Assembly (NCBI RefSeq): GCF_900111015.1
Contig: NZ_FOFS01000012.1
Location: forward strand, 62,001-126,000
DNA from: Solimonas aquatica
GTDB taxonomy: Bacteria > Pseudomonadota > Gammaproteobacteria > Nevskiales > Nevskiaceae
Reading direction: 5' to 3'
DNA length: 64,000 nt
The notes under the pieces were generated by a model. That model had not been told where the DNA came from and did no database searches. It saw only the letters and a list, made by a program, of their open reading frames with translations. Below, in pieces: positions 17,679 through 26,157 of this stretch. Each line of letters starts with the position of its first letter. Position 1 is the first letter of the stretch. Position numbers and translations under genes: made by a program.

Positions 17679-18697
17679 ACCGTCTGCTGCTCGCGCTGCT
17701 GTGCCTGCTGCTGCTGGGTCCGGCGCGGGCGCATGAGATGCGGCCGGTGTTTCTGGGCTTGAGCGAGTTGCCGGATGCCAGCATCGAGGCGCGCCTGAAG
17801 CTGCCGGTGTTCCGCAGCGGCGATGTCGCAGCGCTGCAGCTCAAGCTGCCGGCGGACTGCCGCCATCTCGGCGCGCCCGAGAACAGCCTGAGCGGCGAAA
17901 GCCTGCTGCAGCGCTCGCGTCTGCGCTGTGCCCAGGGCCTCGATGGCCTGAGCCTGGAACTGCAGGGCTTCAGCGCCCTGGTGCCGGATGGCCTGGTCAC
18001 TGCTCGCTTTGCCGATGGCCGCGAGGCCAGCTACGCGGTGAGCCGCGAGTATCCGCGTGTGCATCTCGAAGCGCAGGGCGTGCAGCAGCCGGCGCGGGGT
18101 CTGCTGGCCTATGTGCCGATCGGCATCCGCCACATCCTGCTCGGCCCCGATCATCTGCTGTTCGTGCTCGGCCTGCTGCTGGTCTGGCGGCGCAGCGGCG
18201 CGCGCCGCCGGGTGCTGATCGCCACCGTCACGGCCTTTACGTTCGCCCACAGCCTCACCCTCTCGCTGGCGGTGCTGGGCGCTTACAGCCTGCCGCCGGC
18301 ACCGGTGGAAGCCTTGATCGCGCTGTCCATTCTCCTGCTGGCGGTGGAGCTGGCGCGCGCCGCCGGCAAACCGCCCGACACCCTGAGCTTCCGCAAGCCC
18401 TGGCTGGTGGCTTTCAGCTTCGGCCTGCTGCATGGCTTCGGCTTTGCCGGCGCGCTGCGCGACACCGGTCTGCCCGAACAGGCGCAGGCCTGGGCGCTGC
18501 TGCTGTTCAATCTCGGGGTGGAGCTGGGCCAGCTCGCGTTCATCGCCAGTCTGGCTGTGCTCCACGCGCTGCTGCGTCGTGCCACGCCGCTGCGGATGCC
18601 GCAGCTGGCCGGCGCCTTGCACCTGCTGATGGGCAGTGTCGCGGCGGCCTGGTTCATCGAGCGCAGCGCGCAGGTCCTGGGAGTCTGGAACGCATGA
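17675..18697 (+). CDS. HupE/UreJ family membrane protein
   Basis: A 340-aa membrane protein whose GTG start overlaps the PpiC stop (GTGA). A signal peptide (MNRLLLALLCLLLLGPARA) precedes a periplasmic domain of about 130 residues. Six or seven membrane helices with the HupE histidine motifs follow: GIRHILLGPDHLLFVLGL, TVTAFTFAHSLTLSLAVLG and FSFGLLHGFGFAGAL. HupE/UreJ proteins are nickel or cobalt permeases in hydrogenase and urease operons. Here neither enzyme is nearby. The tight overlap with a PHP-fold DUF3604 lipoprotein suggests metal handling for that enzyme, which is inference. Confidence 0.85.
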   Translation: MNRLLLALLCLLLLGPARAHEMRPVFLGLSELPDASIEARLKLPVFRSGDVAALQLKLPADCRHLGAPENSLSGESLLQRSRLRCAQGLDGLSLELQGFSALVPDGLVTARFADGREASYAVSREYPRVHLEAQGVQQPARGLLAYVPIGIRHILLGPDHLLFVLGLLLVWRRSGARRRVLIATVTAFTFAHSLTLSLAVLGAYSLPPAPVEALIALSILLLAVELARAAGKPPDTLSFRKPWLVAFSFGLLHGFGFAGALRDTGLPEQAQAWALLLFNLGVELGQLAFIASLAVLHALLRRATPLRMPQLAGALHLLMGSVAAAWFIERSAQVLGVWNA

Positions 18698-20937
18698 AGA
18701 TCATCCAGCGGGTTCTGATCGTGCTGGGCCTGCTGCTGCTGGTGAGCTGCGGCAGCAGCGAGCCGGTGGCGGGCGGCAGCAATATTCCGCGCCCGCCGGC
18801 GGGCGGTTGCAGCGATCGCGTCGCCGGCATCAAGAACGCCTACTTCGGCGATCTGCATGTGCACACGCGCGATTCCTTCGACGCTTACTTCTTCAATTCC
18901 ATCAACGGCCCGCGCGAGGCCTATCGCTTCGCCAAGGGCGAGCCGGCGGGCCTGCCTTCCGGTGATGATGATCCCAATACCGCGCAGCGCAGCCTGCAGC
19001 TGGACCGGCCGCTGGACTTCACCGCCGTCACCGATCACGCCGAGTATCTGGGCGACTTCCGCAGCATCTGCCAGGTCGGCGGTACGCTGCCCACCGGCGT
19101 GAATCCCGCCTGCAATCTCATCGGCAACAACACGCGCAACAACATCAACGCCCTGGTCAATGGCGACACGCCGTTCGCCACCAAGCTGATTCTCGCCGGC
19201 CTCACCGATCTGCCGCTGACGCGCTTTGCCTGGCAGCAGCAGGTGACGATCACCGATGAGGAATACGAGCCCTGCCGCTTCACGACGCTGCATGGCTATG
19301 AGTACAGCTCGCAGAAGAAAGGCCAGATGCTGCACCGGAACGTGATTTTCCTGGGCGACAACATCCCGAGTGATGTGTTCGGTTCCGAGCAGGTCACCGA
19401 TGTGCTGATCGAGAACAACACCAACGACGAATGGCGGCTGTTCGATCATCTGCAGCAGAACTGCGTGCTGAAGGACGGCTGTCAGGCCCTGACCATTCCG
19501 CACAGCGCCAATCTTTCCGACGGCCGCATGTTTCTGGCCGCGCAGTCCGATGGTCTGCCGGTGGGCCGCAACGGGGATCCGCTGACCCTGGCCGATGCGC
19601 AGCTGCGCGCGGAGATGGATCGCGCCGTGGAGATTCATCAGCACAAGGGCAATTCCGAATGCGCGGTGGGCCTGGAAGGGCCGTATCTGCAGGGCGAGGA
19701 AAGCGCCTGCGACTTCGAGCTCAACAAGAGCGTGTGCACCGGCCTGCCCAACGATCCGCCGGTCTGTGCGCAGTACTGCCGCGGCGACGCCTTGAACGAT
19801 CCGCCCTTCTGCAATTACCGCCAGCAGCCCACCTTCTCGGTGAGTCTCTGCGAAACCGTGGGCGTCGATGGCGGCTCCGGTCCGACCGAAAACTGCACGA
19901 CGCCGCTGGACATGGTGCGCAATGCCCTGGCCGAAGGCCTGCTGATCAAGCAGGCCTTGAATGGCGTGAACCCGTATCGCCAGGCCTTCATCGGCTCCAC
20001 CGATACCCACAATGGCACGCCCGGCAATGTGCAGGAGAAAGGCTGGAGCGGCCACGGCGGCGTGCTCGACGATGAGCCCAAGGATCAGCTCGGTTACTGG
20101 GTCTGCGACAACAAGAACGGTGATCCGGCCGATCCCGCCAGCTGCACGAACCGGCGTTTCCTCGATCGCGGCCGCGCCTTCAATCCCGGCGGTCTGGCCG
20201 GCGTCTGGGCGGAGCAGAACACGCGCGAGGACATCTGGAACGGGCTGCAGCGCGGCGAGAGCTTTGCCACCTCCGGTCCGCGCATCCGCATCCGCAGCTA
20301 CGCCAGCTGGCAGGCGCCGCCGGACGACATCTGCCAGCGCCTGGCCAGCGGCGAGGATCTGATTGCGCAAGGCCTGCCCGGCGCGCGCATGGGCGCCGAT
20401 CTGCCGGCGCGGCCCGAGGGTGCCGGCGCGCCCTATGTGGTGGTGTGGGCGATGCAGGACCCGGGCGGCGACACGCCGGGCACGCCGCTGCAGCGCATCG
20501 ATCTGATCAAGGGCTGGTACGACAGCGACGGCAGACCCAAGGTCCGCGAGTACGCGGGCGTGGTGAAAACCCGCGATACGGTGCGGCCGCCCTCGCAGAC
20601 GGATTGCAGCGTGCAGGCCGGCAGCCATCCGGCGCAGCTGTGCACCGTCTGGCGCGATCCGGACTTCATCGCCGGCCGTGACAGTTTCTACTACGCACGC
20701 GCCCTGGAAGTGCCCAGCTGCCGCTGGAGCGAGCAGCTGTGCCTGAGCAGACAGGTGGACTGCAGCCTGCTGTCGGCGGCCAATGGCATGTTCCCCGAAA
20801 GCAGCGGTCTGCGCGGTTACGAGGGTTGTTGCAAGATCGAAGGCGCGCCGGGGAGCTTCCATGGCGCGCGCACCTTCCATACCATCGAGGAGCGCGCCTG
20901 GGCTTCGCCGATCTGGTACGAGCCCAGAGCACGCTGA
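18694..20937 (+). CDS. DUF3604 family lipoprotein (PHP-like metallohydrolase fold)
   Basis: A 747-aa protein starting in an ATGA overlap with HupE. A lipoprotein signal ends LLVSC (Cys19), so it is anchored outside the cytoplasm. Probable metal ligands of a PHP-type site: GDLHVHT (His55, His57), TAVTDHAEYLGD (Asp/His near 113-114), EIHQHKGN in the middle and STDTHNGTPG near residue 435. A cysteine-rich stretch (about 325-400, including CAQYCRGD) suggests disulfides, fitting an exported protein with a dedicated PPIase. DUF3604 has no settled biochemical role; phosphoesterase activity is the usual guess. Together with PpiC and HupE it forms a compact exported-enzyme unit. Confidence 0.88.
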   Translation: MKIIQRVLIVLGLLLLVSCGSSEPVAGGSNIPRPPAGGCSDRVAGIKNAYFGDLHVHTRDSFDAYFFNSINGPREAYRFAKGEPAGLPSGDDDPNTAQRSLQLDRPLDFTAVTDHAEYLGDFRSICQVGGTLPTGVNPACNLIGNNTRNNINALVNGDTPFATKLILAGLTDLPLTRFAWQQQVTITDEEYEPCRFTTLHGYEYSSQKKGQMLHRNVIFLGDNIPSDVFGSEQVTDVLIENNTNDEWRLFDHLQQNCVLKDGCQALTIPHSANLSDGRMFLAAQSDGLPVGRNGDPLTLADAQLRAEMDRAVEIHQHKGNSECAVGLEGPYLQGEESACDFELNKSVCTGLPNDPPVCAQYCRGDALNDPPFCNYRQQPTFSVSLCETVGVDGGSGPTENCTTPLDMVRNALAEGLLIKQALNGVNPYRQAFIGSTDTHNGTPGNVQEKGWSGHGGVLDDEPKDQLGYWVCDNKNGDPADPASCTNRRFLDRGRAFNPGGLAGVWAEQNTREDIWNGLQRGESFATSGPRIRIRSYASWQAPPDDICQRLASGEDLIAQGLPGARMGADLPARPEGAGAPYVVVWAMQDPGGDTPGTPLQRIDLIKGWYDSDGRPKVREYAGVVKTRDTVRPPSQTDCSVQAGSHPAQLCTVWRDPDFIAGRDSFYYARALEVPSCRWSEQLCLSRQVDCSLLSAANGMFPESSGLRGYEGCCKIEGAPGSFHGARTFHTIEERAWASPIWYEPRAR

Positions 20938-21001
20938 GCATAAAAATATTCGGGAAGCGGTCAACACCAGGGAAAGATATTTCCATGATGGAGGAGTTCA
21001 A

Positions 21002-21283
21002 ATGCTGGAGAAATCGGAGTTCTGGCTCGCCCTGATGGCGGGCATGGTGCTGTTCTATTGCTATGCGCTGCTGCTGCTCGTGCAGGGTCTGCTGGAGCAC
21101 AGCGTGCTGATGATTTCCCTGATTCTCCTGGCCGTGCACGCGCTGGAGATTCCGCTGGCGTCGCGAGCGGTGAAGGCGCGTGGCATCGGTCTTGGTCGCC
21201 TGCTGCTGCCGACCCTGCTGTTCGGCATCGTCTGGTGGCTGCCGGCGAGTCGCGGCACGTTCAGCGAGGCGCACAGCGCATGA
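21002..21283 (+). CDS. Small membrane protein of unknown function
   Basis: A 93-aa protein with a strong GGAGGAG ribosome site before the ATG at 21002. Three hydrophobic segments are visible (about 8-30 LALMAGMVLFYCYALLLLVQ, 35-53 VLMISLILLAVHALEIPLA, 64-82 IGLGRLLLPTLLFGIVWWL), so it sits in the inner membrane. It overlaps the SDR gene by 4 bases and is likely translated with it. I recognise no family with confidence. It starts the third block of the run (small protein, SDR, GST, GST, alkylsulfatase). Confidence 0.75.
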   Translation: MLEKSEFWLALMAGMVLFYCYALLLLVQGLLEHSVLMISLILLAVHALEIPLASRAVKARGIGLGRLLLPTLLFGIVWWLPASRGTFSEAHSA

Positions 21284-22077
21284 GGGATTTTCGCGGCAAG
21301 CTGGCCTTGATCACCGGCGCCAGCAGCGGCATCGGTGAAGCGCTCGCCCTGGCGCTGGCCGCCGAAGGCGCGCAGCTGATCCTGAGCGCGCGCGACGAGC
21401 CGCGTCTGGCGCAGGTGCGTGCGCGCTGCGAGGCCCTGCGCGCCAAGGTCGAGGTGTATCCCGCCGAAGTCAGCGACGAGGCGCAGATGCAGGCCATGGC
21501 CGATGCCATCCATGCGCGCCATCCGGCGCTGGACATCCTCATCAACAATGCCGGCGTGGTGATGGGCGGTCTGTGCTGGCAGGTGGAGCCGGCGGACTGG
21601 CGGCGTCTGCACGAGATCAATGTCATGGGCGTGGTGCATGCGATCCGCGCCTTCGTGCCGCGCATGGTCCTGCGCCGCAGCGGCCATGTGGTGAACATGG
21701 CTTCGGTGTCCGGCTATGTCGGCGCGCCGGGCATGGCCACCTACAGCGCCAGCAAGTTCGCGGTGATGGGCCTGAGCGAATCGCTGCGCCGCGAGCTGCG
21801 CCGTCATGGCGTGGGCGTGAGCACGATCTGTCCCGGTTTCGTGAAGACCCCGATCCAGAGCAAGGTGAAGCTGGTGGGGGATCTGGACACGCCGGCCGGC
21901 CGCGCCCGAGTGGATCGCGATTTCGCCCGCACCACACTCACCGCCGAGCAGGTGGCGCAGCGCACGCTCAAGGCCATCCGCCACAACGAGGCCGTGGCCA
22001 GCATCGGCCGCGAGGCCGTGATGGCCAACTTCGCCAAGCGCTGGATGCCGGGCCTGCTCGACAAGGTGCTGGGATGA
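21280..22077 (+). CDS. Short-chain dehydrogenase/reductase
   Basis: Classical SDR of 265 aa, NAD(P)H-dependent oxidation or reduction of a carbonyl or alcohol. Visible: the cofactor glycine motif TGASSGIG (12-19), NNAG (89-92), the catalytic Ser in NMASVSGYVG (about 142-144), and Tyr155/Lys159 in YSASK. The arginine at position 38 after the second beta strand (LSARDE) hints at NADP preference. It overlaps the small membrane protein and the following GST by 4 bases each. The substrate is unknown; the neighbouring GSTs and alkylsulfatase suggest a hydrophobic alcohol or ketone. Confidence 0.92.
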   Translation: MRDFRGKLALITGASSGIGEALALALAAEGAQLILSARDEPRLAQVRARCEALRAKVEVYPAEVSDEAQMQAMADAIHARHPALDILINNAGVVMGGLCWQVEPADWRRLHEINVMGVVHAIRAFVPRMVLRRSGHVVNMASVSGYVGAPGMATYSASKFAVMGLSESLRRELRRHGVGVSTICPGFVKTPIQSKVKLVGDLDTPAGRARVDRDFARTTLTAEQVAQRTLKAIRHNEAVASIGREAVMANFAKRWMPGLLDKVLG

Positions 22078-23186
22078 GCGCGCCGGAAGTCACGCTCTAT
22101 GCCTTGCCGCACTCCTACTACAGCGGCAAGACCCGCGCCTATCTGCGCTACAAGCGCATCCCGTATCGCGAGGTGGTGTCCACGCTGCGGGTGTTTCACA
22201 GCTTCATCATTCCGCGCACCGGCGTGAAGTTCATTCCGGTGATTCAGACCGACGATGAAGTGGTGATCCAGGACAGCACCGAGACCATCGACTTCCTGGA
22301 GCAGCGCTATCCGGATCATGGCGTGTATCCGGCCACGCCGCGCCAGCGGCTGGTGTCCATGCTGCTGGAGCTGTACGGCGATGAGTGGCTGATCATTCCC
22401 GGCATGCATTACCGCTGGAGCTTCTGGCACGAGCGCGAGCACATCAACGAGGTGCTGGAAAACTTCGGCCTGCTGCTCTCGCCCAGGGCGCCGCGCTTCA
22501 TCCGCCGCCTCGCCGGCAAGCGCTTCTGCCAGCCCTTCAATGGCGCGCTGCCCATGCTCGGCGTCACGCCGCGCAGCATCCCGGCGGTGGAACAGGCTTA
22601 TGAACGTCTGCTCGACCAGCTCAATGCACACTTCGCGCAGCACGATTACCTGCTCGGCGGCCGCGCCAGCATCGGCGACTTCGGCCTGATCGGTCCGCTC
22701 TACGCGCATCTGGGCCGCGATCTGTATCCGCTGGCGCTGATGAAGCGCCGCGCGCCCAAGGTTTACGAATGGGTGCAGCGCATGAACAGCGAGCAGCCGC
22801 GTTACGGCGCCTTCCTGCCGAACGATGAAATTCCCGAGACCCTGCTGCCGGTGCTGCGCGATGTGTTCAGCGCACAGTTCCCGGTGCTGCGCGATACCGT
22901 GGCCAGGCTGGACGCCTGGATCGCCGCCAATCCTGCGCGCCAGAAGCTGCCGCGCGTGATCGGCAAGCATCGCTTCGTGCTGGAAGGCGTGGAGGAGGAG
23001 CGCGGCATCTTTCCCTATGTGCAATGGATGCTGCAGCGCGTCCTGGACGACTATCGCAGCCTGGATGCAGGCGAGCGCGCCAGCGTCGATGCGCTGCTGG
23101 CGCGGGTCGGGGCGCCGGACGCCTTGCAGATCGGGATCCGGCACCGGGTGAAGCGCGAGCGCAACCGGCTCTGGGTCGAGACGTGA
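22074..23186 (+). CDS. Long glutathione S-transferase family protein, copy 1 of a tandem pair
   Basis: A 370-aa protein with an N-terminal GST thioredoxin domain (VTLYALPHSYYSGKTRAYLRYKRIPYREV) and a GST_C-like helical domain containing YLLGGRASIGDFGLIGPLYAHL, the N-capping motif region. About 110 extra residues follow (from roughly 255) that normal GSTs of 200-230 aa lack. The tail contains VARLDAWIAANPARQKLPRVIGKHRF and a helical end. The next gene has the same layout, so the two arose by duplication. ATGA overlap with the SDR and GTGA overlap with the next gene mean tight cotranslation. The substrate is unknown. Confidence 0.85.
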   Translation: MSAPEVTLYALPHSYYSGKTRAYLRYKRIPYREVVSTLRVFHSFIIPRTGVKFIPVIQTDDEVVIQDSTETIDFLEQRYPDHGVYPATPRQRLVSMLLELYGDEWLIIPGMHYRWSFWHEREHINEVLENFGLLLSPRAPRFIRRLAGKRFCQPFNGALPMLGVTPRSIPAVEQAYERLLDQLNAHFAQHDYLLGGRASIGDFGLIGPLYAHLGRDLYPLALMKRRAPKVYEWVQRMNSEQPRYGAFLPNDEIPETLLPVLRDVFSAQFPVLRDTVARLDAWIAANPARQKLPRVIGKHRFVLEGVEEERGIFPYVQWMLQRVLDDYRSLDAGERASVDALLARVGAPDALQIGIRHRVKRERNRLWVET

Positions 23187-24352
23187 GTCAGGCGCCGTAC
23201 ACGCTTTATCTCTTCTGGATCTCCTACTTCAGCGGCAAGCTGCAGGCCTATCTGCGCTACAAGGAGATTCCCCACGTCTGCGTGGAGCCGCAGTGGCGCG
23301 GCGCGCTGCTGCACGAGATCCTGCCCAACACCGGTCTGATGAAGGTGCCGGTGCTGCGCACGCCGCGCGCGGAGTGGCTGGCCGACTCCACGCCCATCAT
23401 CGAGCATCTGGAGCATGAGCATCCGGCTGGCGCGGTGCTGCCGGATGATCCCGTGCAGGCCTTCTTCTGCCGCCTGCTGGAAGACTATGCCGATGAATGG
23501 CTGTGGCGGCCGGCCCTGCATTACCGCTGGAGCCATGCCACGGACGCGCACGCCTACTCGCGGCGCTTCGCGGAGAGCTTTCTGTCCTCGCATCCTGCAC
23601 CCAAGTGGCTGCTGGCGATGATGGTGCGCGAGCGCCAGCGCCGCATCTATGTGCGCGGCGATGGCGTCAGGGCGGACACGCGTGCGCATGTGGAGTCGGT
23701 GTACCTGAATACGCTGGATCGCCTGCAGGCCATCTTCGCGCAGCAGCCCTTCCTGCTCGGCGACCGGCCTTGCCTGGCGGACTTCGGTTTCTTCGCTTCC
23801 ATGTTCCGACACTTCAGCCTGGACCCCACGCCCAGCCTGATCATGCAGCAGCGTGCGCCGGCGGTGTTCGCCTGGGTGGCACGGCTCTGGAACACGCGCT
23901 GCAGCGAAGTGTCCGCGCCGTGGCCGGCGCCGGGCACGCTGCCCGCGCTCTGGCAGCCGCTGCTGCGCGATGTGGGCGAGGCTTATCTGCCTTACCTGTT
24001 GGCCAATGCCCGCGCCTGGCGCGAAGGCCGCCGGCATTTCGATTTCGAGGTGCAGGGCGCGTGTTATCGCAAGCTGCCGGTGGTGCAGTACCGCGTCTGG
24101 TGTCGTGAACAGCTGCAGGCACATCACCAGGCCCTGGCGCCGGCGGCGCGCGCGGCGGTGGATGTGCAGCTGCAGGCCTGCGGCGCGCTGCAGTTCCTGC
24201 TCGCGGATGGCCGCATCGAGTCCGGCTTGTATCGCGATTGCCAGCCGCCCTTCTGCCGGACCCTGCAAGTGGGGCGTCTGGAAACGCTGCGGCGCTTCTT
24301 CACCGGTACCCACTGGCAGTTTCCCAAGCTGAGCGCGCGCCGCGCGCGCTGA
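23183..24352 (+). CDS. Long glutathione S-transferase family protein, copy 2 of a tandem pair
   Basis: A 389-aa paralogue of the preceding GST, with a GTG start overlapping its stop. The N-terminal domain reads YTLYLFWISYFSGKLQAYLRYKEIPHVCV, parallel to copy 1 (YYSGK.RAYLRYK.IP). The helical domain contains PFLLGDRPCLADFGFFASMFRHF. The C-terminal extension (DFEVQGACYRKLPVVQYRVWCREQLQAHHQAL) resembles that of copy 1 in position. The pair may form a heterodimer or act on successive substrates. The GST family is clear; the role is inferred only from the operon with an SDR and a sulfatase. Confidence 0.85.
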   Translation: MSQAPYTLYLFWISYFSGKLQAYLRYKEIPHVCVEPQWRGALLHEILPNTGLMKVPVLRTPRAEWLADSTPIIEHLEHEHPAGAVLPDDPVQAFFCRLLEDYADEWLWRPALHYRWSHATDAHAYSRRFAESFLSSHPAPKWLLAMMVRERQRRIYVRGDGVRADTRAHVESVYLNTLDRLQAIFAQQPFLLGDRPCLADFGFFASMFRHFSLDPTPSLIMQQRAPAVFAWVARLWNTRCSEVSAPWPAPGTLPALWQPLLRDVGEAYLPYLLANARAWREGRRHFDFEVQGACYRKLPVVQYRVWCREQLQAHHQALAPAARAAVDVQLQACGALQFLLADGRIESGLYRDCQPPFCRTLQVGRLETLRRFFTGTHWQFPKLSARRAR

Positions 24353-24368
24353 TCCGGAGTCCTCTCGC

Positions 24369-26078
24369 ATGCCCCGCTTATCCATCCTGCTGCTGCTGAG
24401 CCTGCTCGCGGCCTGTGAGCGCGCGCCGTCCAAGGCTGCAAGTGCCGTGGCCGCGCCCGAGGCCCTGCGCGCCCATAGCGAGGAATTCAAGCCGCAGCTG
24501 ATCGAGGCCGCGCCCGGCGTGTATCAGGCCATCGGCTACGGCATCGCCAACTCGATCATGATCGAAGGCGAGGACGGCCTGATCATCGTCGATACCATGG
24601 AATCGGCGCAGGCCGCGCAGAAGGTGCTGGCGCTGTTCCGCCAGCGCAGCGACAAGCCGATCAAGGCCGTGGTCTACACGCACTCGCATCCCGACCACAT
24701 CGGCGGTGCTGCGGTGTTCGCGCCGCCCGGCAGCGGCATCCCGGTCTACGCGCAGCAGGACGTGGCGCGCAATATGGACAAGACCGCGGCGGAACTGCGC
24801 GCCGCCATCACGCGCCGCTCGCTGCGCATGTACGGCAGCTATCTGCCGGAAGGCGAGCGCCTGAATCTGGGCATCGGCGGCTTTCTGGACCTGCATGCCG
24901 ACTCGCAGCTGGCGACGCTGCGGCCGACGCGCACCTTCGATGCGCAGCTGGAAGACACCGTGGCCGGGGTGCATTTCCAGCTGGTGCATGCGCCGGGCGA
25001 AACCGCCGATCAGCTCTACCTGTGGCTGCCCGAGCGCGGCGTGCTGCTGTGCGGCGACAACTTCTACCGCAGCTTCCCCAATCTCTACACGATCCGGGGC
25101 ACCAGCTATCGCGATCCCAGGCTCTGGGCCGAGTCCCTGGATCGCATGCGTGCGCTCAAGGCGCGCTATCTGGTGCCCAGCCACACGCGGCCGCTCAGCG
25201 GCGAGGCGGCGATTGCGCAGGCCCTGACCGACTATCGCGACGCCATCCGTTATGTCTACGACCAGAGCATCCGCCTGATCAATCGCGGCCTCACGCCCGA
25301 TGAGATCGCCGCGCAGCTCACGCTGCCCGCGCAGCTGGCGGCCTCGCCTTATCTGCAGCCCTTCTACGGCAAGCCCTCGTGGAGCGCGAAGAGCATCTTC
25401 ACCGGCAATCTCGGCTGGTTCAGTGGCGACGCCGCCGCGCTGCAGCCGCTGCCGCCACAGGCGGAAGCGCAGCACATGCTCAAGCTCGCCGGCGGCGCGG
25501 CCGCCATGGATGTGCAGATCCAGGACGCGCTCGCCGCACAGGACTGGCAATGGGTGCTGCAGCTGTCCGGCTATGTGCTGCGCGTGAATGCCGGCAATGA
25601 ATCCGCGCGCAAGGCCCGCATCGCCGCGCTGCGTGCGCTCGGCGCCGCCGAGGCCAATGCCCCGGCCCGCGACTGGTACTTCAGCGCCGCACGCGAGCTC
25701 GCCGGCGAGATCAAGCTGCCGAGCCGCGAGGCCAGTCCCACGCCGCAGATGCTGGCGGCGATGCCGCTGTCGATCTTCTTCGACGGCATGGCGGTGAACC
25801 TGCACGCCGAGGACTGCCTGGATCGCGTGATCCGCGTGGCCTTCGAGTTTGAAGGCAGCGATGCGCGTTACACCTACATCGTGCGTCGTGGCGTTTCCGA
25901 AGTGCTGCCGGGCATCGCGCCGGACGCCGAGCTGCAGGTGCGCGTCAGCGAACAGGCGTTCAAGGAAACCCTGGCGGGTCTGCGCAATCCGGCGCTGGCG
26001 GTGGCCAGGGACTTCTCCGTGGTGAAGGGCAACAAGCTGGAGTTCGTGCGCTTCATGCAGCTGTTCACGCCGGAGTAG
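24369..26078 (+). CDS. SdsA/BDS1-like alkylsulfatase lipoprotein (MBL fold)
   Basis: A 569-aa metallo-beta-lactamase-fold hydrolase of the linear primary alkylsulfatase type, which turns SDS-like esters into alcohol plus sulfate. The N-terminus is a lipoprotein signal (LLLLSLLAAC, Cys16). Zinc ligands: THSHPDHIGG (His105, His107, Asp109, His110), the QLVHAPGETADQLYLWLPERGVLLCGDNFYRSFPNLYTIRG block typical of SdsA1, and SHTRP. The middle dimerisation region and the C-terminal SCP2-like domain (FFDGMAVNLHAEDCLDRVIRVAFEF, YTYIVRRGVSEVLPG) are present. It ends the SDR-GST-GST block; the released alcohol could pass to the SDR and the acyl-CoA ligase that follows. Confidence 0.88.
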   Translation: MPRLSILLLLSLLAACERAPSKAASAVAAPEALRAHSEEFKPQLIEAAPGVYQAIGYGIANSIMIEGEDGLIIVDTMESAQAAQKVLALFRQRSDKPIKAVVYTHSHPDHIGGAAVFAPPGSGIPVYAQQDVARNMDKTAAELRAAITRRSLRMYGSYLPEGERLNLGIGGFLDLHADSQLATLRPTRTFDAQLEDTVAGVHFQLVHAPGETADQLYLWLPERGVLLCGDNFYRSFPNLYTIRGTSYRDPRLWAESLDRMRALKARYLVPSHTRPLSGEAAIAQALTDYRDAIRYVYDQSIRLINRGLTPDEIAAQLTLPAQLAASPYLQPFYGKPSWSAKSIFTGNLGWFSGDAAALQPLPPQAEAQHMLKLAGGAAAMDVQIQDALAAQDWQWVLQLSGYVLRVNAGNESARKARIAALRALGAAEANAPARDWYFSAARELAGEIKLPSREASPTPQMLAAMPLSIFFDGMAVNLHAEDCLDRVIRVAFEFEGSDARYTYIVRRGVSEVLPGIAPDAELQVRVSEQAFKETLAGLRNPALAVARDFSVVKGNKLEFVRFMQLFTPE

Positions 26079-26110
26079 GCGGCCGACCGGCGGAGTTGCA
26101 AGGACAGCCT

Positions 26111-26134
26111 AACAAGTGATAGGTAAGCCTTGTT
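26111..26134. promoter_or_regulatory. Inverted repeat before the acyl-CoA ligase (possible operator)
   Basis: AACAAG and CTTGTT form an inverted repeat with a 12-base spacer, 24 bp upstream of the GTG start, in a less GC-rich patch. The position and size fit a TetR- or MarR-type operator. No -10/-35 could be placed with confidence. Confidence 0.3.
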
Positions 26135-26157
26135 GCCATTTTGCCGGAGAGCGGTTT

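Noticed and set aside
18283-20967. 894-codon minus-strand frame across the DUF3604 gene
   Set aside because: Antisense shadow; the plus strand has a lipoprotein signal, overlap with HupE and PHP-like motifs.
23183-24352. Frameshifted single GST with the previous gene
   Set aside because: Both genes have complete N-terminal GST domains, so they are tandem paralogues and not one broken gene.
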